From: Haberlea rhodopensis
Lineage: Eukaryota > Streptophyta > Magnoliopsida > Lamiales > Gesneriaceae
Direction: 5' to 3'
Assembly (NCBI GenBank): GCA_907163345.1
Contig: CAJQUN010000132.1
Span: 1,240,001-1,304,000 of the forward strand
DNA length: 64,000 bases
In this document: positions 1 through 10,006 of the stretch, piece by piece
Position numbering within the stretch: position 1 is the first letter of the stretch
Layout of the letters: each line of letters opens with the position of its first letter
Notes under the pieces: generated by a model
Databases searched by the model: none
What the model saw: only the letters and a program-made list of their open reading frames with translations
Told to the model about the DNA's origin: nothing
Translations under genes and position numbers: made by a program

Positions 1-852
1 AACTTGACTTGGAAATGATTTAGGCGATCTTTGGACCGTTTGAGCCTTTCAAGCCTACCTGTTATACATTATTCCTTAGTGTCCCCTCTTGTGCCTTATT
101 GAAAAAGAATGGTATATGCATTGCATATGATTAGATTCCCATTCGACATTCTTGGCAACCTCATTATACCTACCTTGGATTGAGCCTAAAAGAAAATTTT
201 TACCCACCCCTAAGGGAGTATAATGAATCTCATTCATTGCATTAAATTGTTATATGTTGATAAGTTCATTGTGAAAAAAAAAATGAAATGAACAAAAGAA
301 TGAGCAAAGAAAAAGAAAAGATGTAGAGAAAAGCCTTGAAAAGAAAATGTAAATAAGACCCAAAGTGGCCAAGGCTAGAAAAAGTTGAAGAGAAGCTCAA
401 TAGTGTGCGAAAAAAAGTATTGAACTGATTCTATTGTACTCTCTTCTTTGAATTCATCCTACCTTTTCTTTGGAGCCGACACCAAAAGGCCTAACGTTAT
501 AAGCTTTTAAAGTCCTGTTGATCCAAGTCTAGGGAATAATTACATTAGTGGAGAAGTGTTGGATAGTAAATTTGTAGATTAGTTCAAAGTAATCTTGACT
601 CGGAGTTGTTATGGCACTTTTTGATCTTAAAGATATGTACAATACTCATGTTTGACAATAAGCACACACGTATTGTTTAACTTAGGAGAAATTGCTTCTT
701 GTTAAATGTTGAATGACTTTTATTGATGTGTAAGTAGGATTTCTGAGTTTTTACGTGAGTTGTAAAGATGATTCATGCATAGTATTAAGATTAACTTTTC
801 TTTTTGAGCTTATTGCTTGCTCGAGGACGATCAAGTCTAAGTTTGGGGGAGT
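1..852 (+). mobile_element. 3' interior (non-coding) of Athila-like Ty3 element G1
   Basis: Non-coding tail of an Athila-like LTR retrotransposon. It matches, on the opposite strand, the interior next to the second Athila-like LTR (about 59054-59870): both contain the stretch around 'ccaaagtggccaaggctaga' and a block near 'ggacgatcaagt', and both end in a G-rich polypurine tract immediately before the LTR. No ORF of note. The polypurine tract at its 3' end shows that this is the downstream end of an element and that the LTR at 853 is, on this side, a 3' LTR. The left end lies outside the window. The lineage name is inferred from the primer site after the LTR. Confidence 0.75.
842..852 (+). 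promoter_or_regulatory. Polypurine tract of G1
   Basis: TTTGGGGGAGT lies directly against the LTR start TGATAGG. This is the expected plus-strand priming site for reverse transcription. The same tract, reversed, abuts the other Athila-like LTR at 59054-59067. Confidence 0.8.
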
Positions 853-2406
853 TGATAGGCTTAGATTTTGAGTGTTTTTAGCTGTAATTTCTTCCCATTT
901 TTCGTACTTTTTCCTGGATGATATTATGCTTTTTGGTGTTTATTTGTCTATTTCAGGAAAATTAGTTGGAAATGGAAGAAATGAGCTAAACTGAAGAAAA
1001 ATGACGAAATCGAGGCGAGAAAGAGTTGAAATTGAGGAAGTTGGATTTTCGGAGTCTCGGTCGATCGAGAATATTTCTCGATCGATCGAGCCAGGCAGTG
1101 TGCTGAGAAGAAAATAATTAGAAGTCTCGATCGATCGAGATTATTTCTCGATCGATCGACCAAGGCAGAAACTTCAAAGCCAATTTTATCAAAAGCTCGA
1201 TCGATCAGAAGGAAATCTCGATCGATCGAGCGAGGCAGTGAGTTTCAAAGGCTGACGTGAACAGTGCACCGATCGATCGGACGCAATTCTCGATCGATCG
1301 ATACGCAAATCCGGGAAAATCTTATCTTCCATTTTTGAATGGATTTTCGGGGGATAAAAGGGGAGATCATTTCCATACAAGAGATAGACCATATCAGACG
1401 CCAATCCTCTCCAAAATAAGGAACCCTAGCCGCCGCCTAGCGCCGCCGAAGGAGATTCAGTCTCCGTTCTTCGTCCAAAGTCGAGCCAATACATTCCGGA
1501 GTGCAAGGATGGAGCAAGAGAAGAGATTTCGGTGCTACGCACAGATATATTCCGCCGTTTATCGTATTTCTAGACTCTAATCTATTTCATTTTGATTTCC
1601 AATTGATGTTTTTGAGGTCGAGAGACGATTAAACTCTTTTGTATTTGATTTGAAATATTTTCAGTTTATTCTATCGAGTTTTAGTTTCGTTGTGTTTGAT
1701 TATTGATTCAATTGTGTTTGAGTGCATTGATTACTATTGTTCATAAATTAGTTGCTTGTGTAGATCAAAGCCTAGCTAACTTTGATTGAAATTGAGAGTT
1801 ATAACCGAGATCGAGAGATAACGTTGTAACACGCTCTATTAATTTATGATGTATGTTACGATTGAGATCGAGAGATGATATCGCATACGTGAGAACTTTG
1901 AATCGAGAGATTTAGAGTAACAAGGTTTTGATGATTTATGCAATATTGAATTAGTAAATAGGTGCACGAGAGTGACTTATTCTAATTTAATGTTAGTTTC
2001 TTTACAGCTCGAGAGAGTGTATCGAATAATAGCGAAAACCTTTCACCTTTAGAATCAATTGGTTGATAATTTGAGAATTCAGTTGAATCATTAAAGATAA
2101 CATAGTTGAACGACGAGCTTGATAAATTTCTCGAGTGACTTGCCTTTGCATATCCGGAATCATTCATTTTATTGTTTGTTGTTTTCATTTTTCGGTCTTT
2201 AGTTTAATTTGGCTTTAGTTAATCAACTTATTTAATCGTAGGCTAAATATAATTTTATTAATCTTATTTGGTACTTATACGTTAGTCCCTGTGGATTCGA
2301 CAACCCTTACTTTCAATTAAACTATACTAAAACTTGACAACCGTGCACTTGCGGTAGTATCGCGTCACATTCTAAGAAAATCTTTTGTTTAAAAATATCG
2401 CGGTCA
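853..2406 (+). mobile_element. Athila-like LTR (G1)
   Basis: LTR of about 1.55 kb, starting TGATAGG after a polypurine tract and ending about GCGGTCA, six bases before a tRNA-Asp primer site. It is homologous along its length to the reverse-strand LTR at 57529-59053: the beginnings align, and both contain a 'gattcgacaacccttact'-like block near the end. It carries a phased GATCGATC array at 1060-1302. Its two flanks belong to an interior 3' end (left) and an interior 5' end (right), so it is the shared LTR of an interior-LTR-interior arrangement. The exact 3' end is inferred from the CA before the primer site. Confidence 0.78.
1060..1302 (+). repeat. Phased GATCGATC palindrome array in LTR G1
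   Basis: Eight cores (two imperfect) start at about 1060, 1080, 1129, 1150, 1199, 1220, 1271 and 1292. The steps are 20, 49, 21, 49, 21, 51 and 21 bp, giving four pairs. The usual flank here is CTCGATCGATCGAG. The first two pairs form hairpins with stems of about 14-15 bp and 5-nt loops (for example arms around 1055-1070 and 1075-1090, one G-T pair). Confidence 0.9.
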
Positions 2407-2412
2407 AGTTTT

Positions 2413-2430
2413 TGGCGCCGTTGCCGGGGA
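2413..2430 (+). promoter_or_regulatory. tRNA-Asp primer binding site
   Basis: TGGCGCCGTTGCCGGGGA is complementary to the 3' end of plant tRNA-Asp, the primer used by Athila-type plant Ty3/gypsy elements. It lies 6 bases after the proposed LTR end. Confidence 0.85.
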
Positions 2431-2595
2431 CTAATCTGTATAATATCATACGATTGATTGTAATTTAGCCAATTCTTTATTATTGAGTTTTTGTTTTTCT
2501 CTTTTCTTTTTCTTTTGTTGATCTTTGTTAATAATTTTGTATAATTTTTGTTGTCTCCTTTTGTCTGTTTTGTATAGGAATCGTTTCTCTAGTGC

Positions 2596-3401
2596 ATGCT
2601 CAGAAGAGAGGAGCCCATTCTCGAGCCATTTGATCCGGAAATAGAAAGAACTCTACTTAGGCGATTACGAGAAGCTCGAGCGATGGCAGATAATAATGAA
2701 GCACAGAACCCAAGATCAATGATGGACTTTGCGCAACCGGCATTTCATGGATCTTTGTCCAGTATTATGAGGCCGACGATTCAAGCGAACAACTTTGAGA
2801 TCAAGCCGGCGATTATACAAATGATACAACACTCGGTTATGTTTGGGGGAGCGGCCACGGACGACCCGAATAATCACATCTCCAACTTTTTGGAGATTTG
2901 TGACACATTCAAACATAATGGCGTCTCCAACGACGCCATCAGGTTAAGACTTTTCCCTTTTTCATTACGAGACAAAGCTAAGTCATGGTTGAATTCACTA
3001 CCTGCAGGTTCAATAACAACATGGGAGGGGATTTCGAAAGCGTTTTTATCAAAGTACTTTCCCCCTTCCAAGACGGCGAAGATGCGGAACGATATCACAA
3101 CTTTTGGGCAGTTTGACCCCGAGACGTTATATGAAGCGTGGGATCGTTTTAAAGAATTGTTGAGGAGATGCCCACACCACGGTCTACCCATTTGGTTGCA
3201 GGTACAAACTTTCTATAATGGTTTATTTTCTTCTAACCGTTCGATGATAGATGCAGCATCTGGGGGATCAATAATGAGGAAGACACCGGAAGAGGCATAT
3301 AGCTTATTGGAAGAAATGGCATGTAACAGCTACCAGTGGCAGTCAGAGAGGAACACGCCACAGAAGACAATAGGAGTTCATCAAGTGGATGACATCACTG
3401 C
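2596..3401 (+). pseudogene. Truncated Athila-like gag
   Basis: Encodes the N-terminal and central capsid part of a Ty3/gypsy Gag, the structural protein that packages element RNA. About 268 genuine residues are open from ATG 2596, 165 bases after the primer site. The central region has the pattern of the retrotransposon gag family: 'DDPNNHISNFLEICDTFK' near residue 90, 'LFPFSLRDKAKSWLNSLP' near 120, 'FLSKYFPPSKTAKMRNDI' near 150, then 'ETLYEAWDRFKELLRRCP'. The frame stays open to 3462, but the last ~20 residues come from an LTR fragment of family A that replaces the rest of gag from about 3402. Zinc knuckle and pol are absent, so the gene is a 3'-truncated remnant. Confidence 0.8.
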
Positions 3402-3741
3402 TACACATATACTTATTCGATGCTCGCATGCGAGCACTATTATGTGTATCTGGTATGTATAAAAAGGCAAGGGCCTTTCTCTCTTCATTTATGAGTAGCA
3501 TGCAATTATTTATTGAATTGCTAAATGAACTGAGAATACGTTAGTGTATTATGAAGGTACATAGTATGTAAATGGTTTAGGTTGGGGAAGTTGAATATTA
3601 TGGAGTTTTAATTCAAGAAATTTTATAGTTGGTATATGATGTTATGCTTGCATGTGGTTCCCTCCCATGATATATGATTGTATGCACTAACGGCATGGAT
3701 TAATACACTAATAAAGGGTTAAAGGCACGGGGGTCTTTACA
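3402..3741 (+). mobile_element. 3' end of a family A LTR (A0), 5'-truncated
   Basis: Homologous to the last ~340 bp of the family A LTR at 6886-9205 (compare 3403 onward with 8862 onward: 'tattcgatgctcgcatg', 'ggcctttctc', and the terminal GGTCTTTACA). No primer site follows, and the 5' two kilobases are missing, so this is a broken LTR. It interrupts the Athila-like gag. Confidence 0.8.
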
Positions 3742-4169
3742 ATGTCTTTTGTTGTTCGGGCATGACAGGGTTTGTAGGAGGACAAGGTTATGATGCTTTC
3801 GGTGATGTATCTAGAGATAACCGAGCTCTGTGATGAGCGAGCTCAGGTTTATGTATTGTTTTCTTTTTCCAGTAGTATTACTCTACTTTTAAGAAAATAA
3901 ATTTACAGGGGTATGCCCTGTGTATGTTGTATTTGGCTTATAACATTTTCAAATACTTTAAGTGTTATGATGATAAATGAATGATGTATTGTCTGTGAAT
4001 GGAATACGTAACTGGACTTACATATTTTCAGTATCATTATATATATATGACTTAAAAGCGAAATTTTTTTAAGGCCATTTGACAAGACATTTGAAATAAA
4101 TCTTCCGCTGTTTACGCAAATTAATCATTGTGTGATAATTAAACACCACATTATGAACCGGCCTTCACA
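3742..4169 (+). mobile_element. Fragment of a family E LTR (3' end)
   Basis: Reads out to GGCCTTCACA at 4169. Its reverse complement matches the start of the sequence at 53426: shared 'gtgtttaattatcacaca' followed by a 'gtaaacagcgga' block. The left part is lost where the family A fragment abuts. No coding content. Confidence 0.55.
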
Positions 4170-4754
4170 CATGATTTGGGACAAGACAAATTTTGGAGTC
4201 ATCCCAATAATGAAACAGTAATCAAATTGTACCTTACATTGTTAGAATTTAAATAATCCATGATTATTTATTTGTTTCGCTATTTTATAAAGTATCCAAT
4301 GCTTCTACTAAATTTGAGCGCAGTGACAATAATATCTATTTGGTCGACCTTTAAATTTATTACAATTTTTTTAATAATGTATTTGTATTAAAAGATTTTT
4401 CGAGGAATTTTGAAGCATACGATTCAAATAGCAGTAATATTGTAATTTCAATTAAGTCAATGATGTGGTCCAACTTTCCTAATATGTCATGTTCTTATTA
4501 TCGCTCTATTTTAATTTTTATAGTAAAAAAATTAACTTATTTTTATATTATAATTATACAATATATATACAAAATCATACCATTAAGTTGATTAGTTCAA
4601 AAGGATGAGTGAGTTTTAATACAAAAAAATTGAATTTTTTTGTAAAAATAGATAATTAATCATATCCAATAATTCCATAAATTATCCAATACTCCATATA
4701 TTACTTTGTTTTATTTCCTATTATATAAACATATGTAATTGCTTAACAAACATA

Positions 4755-4990
4755 GAAGTTGTCATATATGGAAGTTGTCATCTGAGATGACAACTTCCAT
4801 ATATATATATATATATATACGTGTGGAAGACGACACTTATTAAAAAAAAATTTATATTGAAGTCGTCATCTGAGATGTCGACTTTAATAAAATAAAAAAA
4901 ATTACATTGAAGTCGCAATCTCAGATGACGACTTCAATAAAAAAAAAATTTAACTGAAGTTGTCATCTCAGATGGCAACTTCAATCATTT
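4755..4990. repeat. Cluster of four GAAGTYGTCATCT-type palindromes
   Basis: Four degenerate copies of a 27-bp dyad occur at about 4771-4797, 4859-4886, 4909-4937 and 4956-4983, separated by A/T runs. The first is a perfect inverted repeat with 20-bp arms (4764-4783 and 4785-4804; arm core GAAGTTGTCATCT) around a single central base. The others keep the form GAAGTCG(T/C)(C/A)ATCT-G/C-AGATGACGACTTC with one or two arm mismatches. They could be cruciform-forming, a foldback element or a small-RNA source. The function is unknown. Confidence 0.85.
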
Positions 4991-5231
4991 TGATAAAAAA
5001 AATTATTAGATTCTTTTATTAAATACTTTTTTTCGGGTCAAATAATTAAAAAACCCATCTTAGCCATCTGTCATGTAAACAAACATCATAGCTTTCCAAG
5101 AACCAAATTATAAGACAAAAAATTCACAAAAGCGGACCTTTTTGTTTTGTTTTGTTTGTTTGTTTTTTAAATTGATAAAGCAGACCCGTTAGATACAGCT
5201 AACTTTTATTATTTTGACCAAAAAGAAAAAT

Positions 5232-5462
5232 ATGAAATATTTACTTTTACATTATTTCTCCAATAATTCAATCAGAGTCACCAAATAAATTCATCACATT
5301 TACATCGACAAAGCTAAAAGAAATAGCTGAAATGAAAGTAAAAAAGAAAAAAATGAAATATTTACTTTTACATGATTTCTTCAATAATTCAATCAGAGTC
5401 ACCAAATAAATTCATCACATTTACATCAACAAAGCTAAAAGAAATAGCTGAAATAAAAGTAA
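5232..5462. repeat. Tandem duplication, period 121 bp, two copies
   Basis: The block beginning 'atgaaatatttacttttaca' at 5232 recurs at 5353 with few substitutions. Both copies contain 'caataattcaatcagagtca' and end near 'gaaatagctgaaat'. AT-rich and non-coding. Confidence 0.85.
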
Positions 5463-5814
5463 ACTACAATGATTTCCACCCAAATCTGCCAAGAAACAAT
5501 GGATCATAATTCATATTTACCAAAGAGAAACATATGAATTATAATATAATCGGAAGGGGAAAAAAGGATAAACACTTATTTCTTTAGTTTAAGTGTGACT
5601 AAAGAAAGTGGGATGTTACGATCACTATTTTCCATATCAAAGAAAACGTGTTCAGGCCCTCCAAAGATCTCAACTTTGTGGTGTACTTTCTTCTCATCTT
5701 CCAAAAATTTATTTGGACATTTGACAAATTTGTGTTTTTCTTTGCTTCAAACTTATTGATAACTTGTTTTCATCGATTTTGGTTTTAAATTTCACTTAAT
5801 TTTTAGTACATTAT

Positions 5815-5982
5815 ATGCATGGACTGAGGATGAGGGTTGTGGCCCGAACTCGAGACCCCGAACTTCAAACTGTTGAAGTTGATATCACTCCGGACAAGGT
5901 CACTCGACTACGGAAAATACTTTTATGGAGCCGATTTGATCTCAAAATGATTCATATGCTGATTTATATATTTTTTATTTAA
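5815..5982 (+). CDS. Hypothetical 55-aa ORF or gene fragment
   Basis: Short ORF from ATG 5815 to TAA 5982. The first ~45 residues have a charged, protein-like composition ('RVVARTRDPELQTVEVDIT', then 'PDKVTRLRKILLWSRFDLK'), and the local GC content is higher than in the surrounding AT-rich DNA. The last residues are AT-rich read-through. I do not recognise a family. It could be a captured exon, a degraded gene piece or chance. Confidence 0.2.
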   Translation: MHGLRMRVVARTRDPELQTVEVDITPDKVTRLRKILLWSRFDLKMIHMLIYIFFI

Positions 5983-6273
5983 AAGATTTTTTAATATTAT
6001 GTTTGTATTTCCCTTCTGCCACTATCAAATCAGATGCATAGCACTACCGTTATTTATATTATGTCGTTTCCGATGCTTTAATCGGGCACAAATCATTATT
6101 AAAATATCATTATCAAAAATTTCAAAAAACAGACCACGATTTTAAGGTATATATGCAGTTATATGTATGAAATTTCTTTAAATATTTAGATTACATCATA
6201 TTACATACAGACCATCGAAAGTATACACGCCTACAGGATGAGAGTGAATTGCAAAAGTCCTTAACAATGGCAT

Positions 6274-6415
6274 TGTGAGATTTAGAACTTATCAGTGGAC
6301 TTAGAAATAACAAGATAAAGTACTGGAAATAAATGACACAAGATATGTTCTGGAAGTTTGAAGCACAACAATTCTACGTTTCCCCTTCTTCTTTCGCAGG
6401 AAGGTTACACTAGAT
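6274..6415 (-). mobile_element. Fragment of Sirevirus K-type LTR
   Basis: Matches 52526-52667 in the LTR of the Sirevirus-like element K in the same orientation ('tgtgagatttagaacttatc', 'gacacaagatatgttctgga', 'caggaaggttacactaga'). Both ends are abrupt, so only about 140 bp of an LTR is left. Confidence 0.8.
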
Positions 6416-6885
6416 GTAGGACCCCAACTCCTAAGCTTGTCATTAGTGCATTTATCAACGTCATTAGTGTATATATTTATACCAATTGGGAATTCTCATT
6501 ACATGTTTCGTACTTATCGTATAACCTCTATAAAATTTCTTGACAGAAATTTCCCCGTAACTCGATTCCCATCATAACTTAATTCACAGATGTACACACT
6601 TTATAATGCACTGGTCAGTTTATCATTTATTTATGCAAATCTGTACATAACTAAAGTTGCATGCAATACCCAAATGAAATGAGAAATATCAATGGCATTT
6701 ATACAACACATTTATATATACACCATCACTATGTTCAGAGACGAGCATTCAGTAAATAAGTGTAAATGTAGTTGTATAATCACATTATCAATACCAATGT
6801 TGGTACCTCAGAGGAGCTTCCTCATTCAATAGCTCGAACTTGTTTCCAGAATCAATATTTTACCTATCATACATGTTTCAACAGA
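6416..6885. other. Unassigned non-coding sequence before A1
   Basis: Non-coding, AT-rich. It opens with TGTAGGACCCC, which resembles the reverse-oriented LTR ends seen elsewhere here (TGTAAGGACCC), so it may be a remnant of another LTR cut by the A1 insertion. I could not find a partner copy. Confidence 0.3.
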
Positions 6886-7209
6886 TGTGATGCCCGGGGA
6901 TTAATGATGTTAATCCCGGTGTGGTATGATCCTTAATGGATTTTAATTGAGGCAATTATGAATTAATTGCGGTGTTGGGACTTCCGAGGATGGTTAAATC
7001 GGATATTTGGGATCGCTGGATCCAAATGTTGAGATTGTTTTCCCATCGTGGTGAAAAACCGTGGAATAGGATTTTTGGTGGTATCTGGGGCCCATGGTAC
7101 TTTGTCCTGGGGATGGTATTGAGAATTTGAGTTGGAGAGATAATTATTGAAAACAGATGATTTTTAATGAATCATAATGTATTTGTTGAGGTATTGATAT
7201 TTTGGAGTC

Positions 7210-7228
7210 TTGGTACTATATATACCAA
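7210..7228 (+). promoter_or_regulatory. Probable TATA box of LTR A1
   Basis: TATATATA (7217-7224) is centred in the near-perfect palindrome TTGGTACTATATATACCAA. The same block is kept in both other A LTRs on the minus strand (44592-44599 and 62644-62651). The GATCGATC array begins about 400 bp downstream, so it would be transcribed as leader RNA. Promoter activity is inferred from position and conservation. Confidence 0.6.
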
Positions 7229-7616
7229 GTGGACTCGATGTTCGTCATTGCACGAACTCTCCTCCCTCCCTCTCTCCTCTCACTTGCGATTTCCCTCTCC
7301 CCCAAACCCCTCTTTTCTCCCTTTGGTAAAAATGGCTAGAAGCTTGGCTCGGGAGCCGGATTTCTAGAAGATAATAAGATATTGTTCTTCCCCTCATTCT
7401 TATCTTCGATTTGATAGTAGTATGGTGGATTTTGGTTGAGTATTTTGTTGGGTTTGGAAATTGGGGGTTTTTGATAAAAATCCAAAGTTGAGTTTTTGGA
7501 GTTTTTATTGGTTTTAAATGGTGTATTTGAGGTGTTGAAGGTGTATGGGGTGTTGGGTTTGGGTTTGGGTGTGAAAAACACCATTAAAGCTCGATTTTTT
7601 CGGAAACCCGCAGGTC

Positions 7617-7824
7617 GCGATCGATCGCGCTTGGCGCCGATCGATCGCGACATGTTACTGATTTGGGAAGGCAATGAGCAGTAGCGGCGATCGATCGTGA
7701 AAAGTGGGCGATCGATCGCAGGGGTCTTGGCGATCGATCGCGAGATCTGGCGATCGATCGCGAAATGTTTATTTTCGGGCAGTAGGATATGTCGATCGAT
7801 CCCGGCTTGGCGCCGATCGATCGC
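7617..7824 (+). repeat. Phased GATCGATC array in LTR A1
   Basis: Eight cores start at about 7619, 7639, 7689, 7710, 7732, 7752, 7794 and 7815. The steps are 20, 50, 21, 22, 20, 42 and 21 bp. The flank is mainly GCGATCGATCGC. The first pair forms a perfect 14-bp stem (GTCGCGATCGATCG with its complement) around a 10-nt loop. Confidence 0.9.
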
Positions 7825-9209
7825 AGCCCTGTTCCTTTGATTTTTTGAAAATGTTGGAAAATGTCAGGATTTTGGAAACGAGGTTTAATTAACCGATTTA
7901 CGGGGCAATGTCTACATTCCAATGGGAACGCTATACCTTGAAAATGGAATGGTTGGAGCCAAATTTTAATAATAAAATGGAATACTCGGTTGAGTAATTG
8001 TCTAACCTTTGATCTTTTGAAATGAATTATTTTGGGTATTATGCATGCTTAGCCGGAGTCTTTTAAAATGGTTAATCGTCATGGATTGACGATGGGTTTA
8101 GAGGTGGCAAACGTGCTTGGGCACGAGGTTGCATGCTTATGTTTGATTGTGAGTTATTTATGTGTTAGCACATAATTCATCGGGTCGTGGAACTCAGGCA
8201 AGGTTGGACTCGAACTACAGAATTATAGCCCTTTTATATAATTGCAATTGTGGAATGCATGGTACATTATATTGCAATAAATGGATAGACATTGGGAATT
8301 ATATGGTGTCGTGCTTGAGCGAGCAATGATTGGATGTTGTCGCCTTTGAGCGAACATCGGTTATGACGCCACTGCTTTTGAGCATGCGTGAGGTTAAAAT
8401 GCCGCTATTGTGGAGTGAGCGATGAAATAAAAGTATGGAACCATTGGTTAGATATATATGATGTCTATAATCATTTGTTGATGATTTAATCATGTTTGAT
8501 TATGAAACTGGCATGAAAAGAATGGGTTTAGTTAATCAATGAGGTGATTAACTGGCATTTGGGATTTTGATGGTTTCGATTGAGAACAGGAACATCACAG
8601 GGGATCCCGGATGAGGATGATGCCATCCAGGGAGTGTCTTTTAATATTCATAGCCTTTACATTGTGTAAATTATGAATTGTAATATTGTGCTTATTGGAT
8701 TTGGAATATTGGTATGCTCACCCCGTGTGGGGGCTGTCATGTTGGGGCAGGTGAATAGGTACATCGATGGCTTTGGAGTTGAGCTCGAGCTATGGATTGG
8801 AGGTGCTTCCAGGATCGAAGTACCAGTGACGGTATTGAGCGTGATACTTTATACATTGGATACACGTATACTTATTCGATGCTCGCATGTGAGCACTATT
8901 ATGTGTATATGGGTTGTATAAAGAAGGCAATGGCCTTTCTCTTTTCATTTATGTGTTGCATGCAATTGTTTAGGAATTGCAAAAATGAATTGAGAGCATG
9001 TTAGTGTATGTATAAAGGTGCATGTTATGTTTATGGATTATGTTGGGGGAAAGTTTAGACATTATATGAAATAATGTAAGAAATTTTATAAATGGTATTT
9101 CATGCTAGGGTTGCATGTAATCTTTTCCCCCTGATAACATGATTGTATGCACTAATAGCAAGGGTTAAACACTAATAATGGATTAAGGGCACGAGGGTCC
9201 TTACATTAG

Positions 9210-9221
9210 TGGTATCAGAAC
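9210..9221 (+). promoter_or_regulatory. Initiator-Met tRNA primer site of A1
   Basis: TGGTATCAGAAC has one change from the usual plant site TGGTATCAGAGC and lies 4 bases after the LTR end at 9205. It fixes A1 as a 5' LTR reading to the right. Confidence 0.8.
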
Positions 9222-9666
9222 AGTTGTTTGCTTTTTGGGGCTGTTGAGGGCCTAGGAATATATTGATGGAAATGTGTAGCACGTAATTATGCATGATGGT
9301 AGTTAGTGTTGTGTGACACAACTATTTTGCTTATTTGCGTTTATGATATGTGATCATAATGGAACAATATATGTCATGACATCTAAGGAATCATAATATA
9401 ATCTGTTGATTATGATTGTGAGTTATGGTACAGGGACAACCAAAATGGAGCATTTTGAATGCATTGGGATACCGGAAGTAGTTTGTACTTATGGTTTATG
9501 CATTTACCCTTTATAATCATGTTGTGGTGAATATGGGTTATTATATGCTCATGGTTTGGAATCGTTCCTGTAGGGACGCTTTGGCATGGAGGGCTAAGGC
9601 CAGGATTGACGGGCACCAAACGGTAACATGTATTTTATATATATTATGGATTATGCATTGTGGTTT
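9222..9666 (+). mobile_element. Non-coding interior of family A element, LTR-like segment
   Basis: No gag is found after the primer site. The stretch 9330-9620 is homologous to part of the LTR of chromovirus C (about 39915-40150: 'gagttatggtacag.gacaaccaa', 'atatgctcatggtttgg'). The following gcgagg-type repeats match the C LTR segment that precedes that block in C (39478-39895). The two blocks are therefore in swapped order relative to the C LTR. Confidence 0.6.
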
Positions 9667-10004
9667 CATATATATTGGAGTGATGATTTTAATGCTTTGC
9701 CGCTAAATGTTGAAGCGAAGGTATTGCCGCATGTCACATTTGAAGCGAGGTGCATTAAAATACACTCATTATGGTTACATATATATTGGAGTGATGATTT
9801 TAATGCTTTGCCGCTAAATGTTGAAGCGATGGTATTGCTGCATGTCACATTTGGAGCGAGGTGCATTAAAATACACTCATTGTGGTTACATATATATTGG
9901 GGTGATGATTTTAATGCTTTGCCGCTAAATGTTGAAGCGAGAGTATTGCCGCATGTCACATTTGAAGCGAGATGCATTAAAATACACTCATTGTGGTTAC
10001 ATAT
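9667..10004 (+). repeat. 111-bp tandem repeat, copies 1-3 and start of copy 4
   Basis: Units start at 9667, 9778, 9889 and 10000, with period 111 in every step. Each unit has the order CATATATATTGGAGTG, a 'ctttgccgctaaatgttgaa' block and 'catgtcacatttgaagcgag'. Copy 4 is cut after 5 bases by chromovirus B and resumes at 29573. Because 111 is a multiple of three, spurious ORFs run through on both strands. They are not genes. Confidence 0.92.
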
Positions 10005-10006
10005 TG

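Larger units (their letters stand above)
4170..6273. other. AT-rich intergenic stretch without a recognised gene
   Basis: About 2.1 kb of AT-rich DNA. Apart from the palindrome cluster (4755-4990), the 121-bp duplication (5232-5462) and a 55-codon ORF (5815-5982), which are listed separately, I see no gene, LTR or RNA signal. Runs of A/T and an (AT)n tract at about 4798-4819 are present. It may be the oldest, non-element background in the left part of the window. Confidence 0.6.
6886..9205 (+). mobile_element. Family A 5' LTR (A1)
   Basis: A 2.32-kb LTR starting TGTGATGCCCGGGG and ending GGGTCCTTACA, followed four bases later by a Met-initiator primer site. Full-length relatives lie in reverse orientation at 42424-44926 and 60642-62980. 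Internal landmarks in order: a TATA box in a palindromic setting at about 7210-7228, a phased GATCGATC array (7619-7822), degenerate gcgagc/gccgc repeats around 8310-8430, and the block shared with fragment A0 near 8860. The GTACGT/ACGTAC module present in the other two A LTRs appears deleted here, near 8215. No coding sequence. The 3' LTR of this copy is not in the window. Confidence 0.85.

Noticed and set aside
3402..3462. Last ~20 residues of the 288-aa gag ORF
   Set aside because: Translated from the family A LTR fragment; the same peptide appears in the ORF at 8673-8921.
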